Source: Methanobacteriota archaeon (lineage in GTDB: Archaea; Halobacteriota; Syntropharchaeia; DAOWMC01). From it: 7,274 nt of DNA. Location of the stretch: positions 1-7,274 of the forward strand of contig DAOWMC010000052.1 of the NCBI GenBank assembly GCA_030643285.1. The letters are read 5' to 3'. Positions 6,043 through 7,274 of this stretch are shown here, piece by piece; within the stretch, counting starts at the first letter, position 1; each line of letters opens with the position of its first letter. Below the pieces are notes generated by a model. It worked only from the letters and a program-made list of their open reading frames with translations, had not been told where the DNA came from and made no database searches. The position numbers and the translations under genes are program-made.

Positions 6043-6049
6043 GGTTATA

Positions 6050-6931
6050 ATGATGAAGCCACCAAAAATGATGCCATATCTGAGGATAATGCGTCCCGAA
6101 CTGGCCTTTATGGATATAACGCTCCCAGTGTCGATTGCATTTTTGGCGGCATTTTTTGGATCTAATACTTTTCCAGACAGTTACCTATTTTTAAAGGCTA
6201 TATTTGGGGCTTATTTTGCCATTACAGGTTCGTACGTCATAAACGACTATTTTGATGTTGATGTTGATCGAATAAACCTCCCAGACCGTTCCTTACCATC
6301 CGGAGATCTAAAAAAATCTAATGCATTATTTTTTTCTATTTTACTTTATTTGATTAGCATTATGCTATTTTTGAGTATAAACATTGGGTCTGTTTTTGTT
6401 TTGGTTGTAGCGATACTTGTAATAACCTCTTATTCTGCATATTTCAAAAGAAGGACTCCCTTTTCATTTGTCCCGGTTGGCATAGCTTATGGACTTGTTC
6501 CTCTCGGTGTATGGCTTTCATTTTCTGAAATTTCGCTTCCAATCGTGCTCTTTTCACTTATGATATGCATTACAGACTTGGGTTTTACAAATTTAGATGC
6601 CTCAAGGGACGTGTACGGGGATAAAAAATCTGATATACCAACGCTTCCTGTGACATATGGCATACCCTTTGTTTCAAGGTTTGTACTTTTATGCTGGATT
6701 GTCGGAATCGTCCTCAGCATCTTTATATGGTATACTGCAAATCTTGGATACATATATCTAATAACTGCAGTTTTGGCCGCTTTTTGGTATCTGTGGAAAT
6801 ATTTTATATTTTTGAGCAACCCCACCCCAAAATTGGGTGAAAAATTGTTTTTGGATGCTTCGATTTACAGGGGATTTTTATTTTCTTCACTTATCATCGA
6901 TATATCCTTCATGCTAATTTTTAATTCATAG
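6050..6931 (+). CDS. UbiA-family prenyltransferase
   Basis: A 293-residue integral membrane enzyme that moves a polyprenyl group from its diphosphate to an acceptor. About eight to nine hydrophobic helices are visible. The first Asp-rich motif is NDYFDVDVDRIN at 65-76 (N65, D66, D69, D73), followed by LPDRSLPSG. The second is LDASRDVYGDKKSD at 182-195 (D183, D187, D191), followed by IPTLPVTYG. These bind Mg and the diphosphate, and both look intact. The N-terminal MRPE is also usual for the family. In archaea the family includes digeranylgeranylglyceryl phosphate synthase (membrane ether-lipid synthesis, EC 2.5.1.42), MenA-like quinone enzymes and haem O/A-type enzymes. The NDYFD....N.P.R..PSG pattern suits the first, but the acceptor cannot be fixed from sequence. 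Two adjacent ATGs (6050, 6053) follow GAGGT; the second has the more usual spacing. It is convergent with comA, 21 bases away. Confidence 0.9.
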   Translation: MMKPPKMMPYLRIMRPELAFMDITLPVSIAFLAAFFGSNTFPDSYLFLKAIFGAYFAITGSYVINDYFDVDVDRINLPDRSLPSGDLKKSNALFFSILLYLISIMLFLSINIGSVFVLVVAILVITSYSAYFKRRTPFSFVPVGIAYGLVPLGVWLSFSEISLPIVLFSLMICITDLGFTNLDASRDVYGDKKSDIPTLPVTYGIPFVSRFVLLCWIVGIVLSIFIWYTANLGYIYLITAVLAAFWYLWKYFIFLSNPTPKLGEKLFLDASIYRGFLFSSLIIDISFMLIFNS

Positions 6932-6937
6932 CTTATT

Positions 6938-6945
6938 GGGGGGGG
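6938..6945 (+). repeat. G8 homopolymer in a convergent gap
   Basis: Eight G residues lie within the 21-base gap between the ubiA and comA stops. The gap is otherwise featureless and has no clear T-tract on either strand, so the two transcripts may overlap at their ends. A run this long is also a place where sequencing errors occur. Confidence 0.8.
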
Positions 6946-6952
6946 TCGGTTT

Positions 6953-7274
6953 TCAAAACAGTTTTCCAAGGGTGTCGCCTCTGAGTCCTCTTCTTAATGT
7001 TTCGAGGGGGACCAGTTCATCTGGCTTTATATTTCCCAAGTTCACATCAGGGCCAAAATTTAAAATCAGGTGGACCTGTTGGCTCTTTTCGGGCGCCTCA
7101 AAGATTATATTTTTTAGACCTATTTTTGAAGCTAACGTCTTTGCCATACCCTGTTTTACGGATCCTTTTTCATCATAAATCCCAATATTTTTTCCACTTT
7201 CTCTTGACTCCATAATGACCTTAAATGCACCGGCTTTCAAATCCATTTTAGCTTCATCTATCCTGTATTCAGTA
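6953..7274 (-). CDS. comA: Phosphosulfolactate synthase ComA, C-terminal part (5' end beyond window)
   Basis: (2R)-phospho-3-sulfolactate synthase (EC 4.4.1.19) adds sulfite to phosphoenolpyruvate, the first step of the sulfolactate route to coenzyme M. About 106 C-terminal residues of a protein usually near 250 are visible, and the frame stays open to the right edge. The family pattern, as I recall it from the Methanocaldococcus enzyme, is clear: YRIDEAKMDLKAGA, then MESRESGKNIGIYD, IIFEAPEKSQQVHLIL, FGPDVNLGNI, and the closing signature SLETLRRGLRGDT, here PLETLRRGLRGDTLGKLF. The internal Met at 7246 is not the start, because homology continues upstream of it. Related proteins exist in non-methanogens (sulfolactate-forming bacteria), so the gene alone does not prove methanogenesis. 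The TGA stop lies 21 bases from the ubiA stop, in convergent orientation. Confidence 0.95.
   Translation of the reverse strand, partial: TEYRIDEAKMDLKAGAFKVIMESRESGKNIGIYDEKGSVKQGMAKTLASKIGLKNIIFEAPEKSQQVHLILNFGPDVNLGNIKPDELVPLETLRRGLRGDTLGKLF

Larger units (their letters stand above)
5837..6049. other. Intergenic region with palindrome and hairpins
   Basis: A 213-base gap without a credible reading frame on either strand. After the terminator it holds a perfect 10-bp palindrome TCTCGCGAGA (5876-5885), a T7 tract (5893-5899), and a compact hairpin at 5906-5929 (GGTGG-TT-TGTG-GGG-CACA-G-CCACC). A 6-bp inverted repeat CCTATA/TATAGG follows (5933-5938 and 5957-5962), and then the AT-rich ubiA promoter. 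I cannot match any of this to a tRNA, riboswitch or known small RNA. Confidence 0.6.

Noticed and set aside
6936..7215. Plus-strand open frames of 72-80 codons at the right end
   Set aside because: They lie antisense to the clearly homologous comA and have no recognisable features.
7244..7246. ATG at 7246 as the comA start
   Set aside because: The upstream codons to the edge read TEYRIDEAK, which continues the family alignment, so the gene extends beyond the window.
1..7274. CRISPR array, transposon, prophage or tRNA
   Set aside because: No regularly spaced repeats, transposase, integrase, capsid genes or cloverleaf sequences were seen on either strand.

Overview
The window comes from an archaeal chromosome, most probably a euryarchaeon in the broad sense. 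Four genes support this. The ribosomal protein eS17 at 5633-5836 is found only in archaea and eukaryotes. A phosphosulfolactate synthase (ComA) lies at the right edge. A bacterial-type DNA gyrase subunit A is present, as in Thermoplasmata, Archaeoglobi, Halobacteria and many methanogens. A UbiA-family prenyltransferase of the kind used for archaeal lipids or quinones is also present. AT-rich TATA-like promoter regions, purine-rich Shine-Dalgarno sites and T-tract gene ends fit an archaeon. Thermoplasmatota or a relative is my best guess, but the window alone cannot prove it. ComA is evidence against Methanosarcinales and Methanomicrobiales, which are known to make coenzyme M through cysteate instead.

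Layout. (1) 1-1010, plus strand: the 3' end of a sensor histidine kinase overlaps by one base a response regulator whose only recognisable domain is the receiver. (2) 1011-1153: a convergent gap with T-tracts and a 10-bp tandem repeat. (3) 1154-3992, minus strand: gyrA, followed by a small four-helix membrane protein whose start lies inside the gyrA end (20-base overlap). gyrB is not next to gyrA. (4) 3993-4111: a very AT-rich divergent promoter region with several palindromes. (5) 4112-5836, plus strand: a tight three-gene operon. It encodes a 368-residue helical/coiled-coil protein with an internal duplication and a winged-helix-like C-terminus, a 134-residue protein with a basic helix and a hydrophobic C-terminus, and eS17. 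(6) 5837-6049: a non-coding gap with a probable terminator, a 10-bp palindrome, a compact hairpin and the ubiA promoter. (7) 6050-6931, plus strand: the UbiA prenyltransferase. (8) 6953-7274, minus strand: the C-terminal part of ComA, convergent with ubiA and running off the right edge.

Most of the window is housekeeping: DNA supercoiling, ribosome, isoprenoid attachment, coenzyme M or sulfolactate synthesis, and two-component signalling. There is no CRISPR array, transposase, integrase, tRNA or rRNA. The least explained part is the pair of unknown genes at 4112-5619. They are translationally coupled to each other, sit just upstream of eS17, and are divergent from a gyrA that itself carries a membrane-protein partner. 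A membrane-linked function for this pair is inference only.
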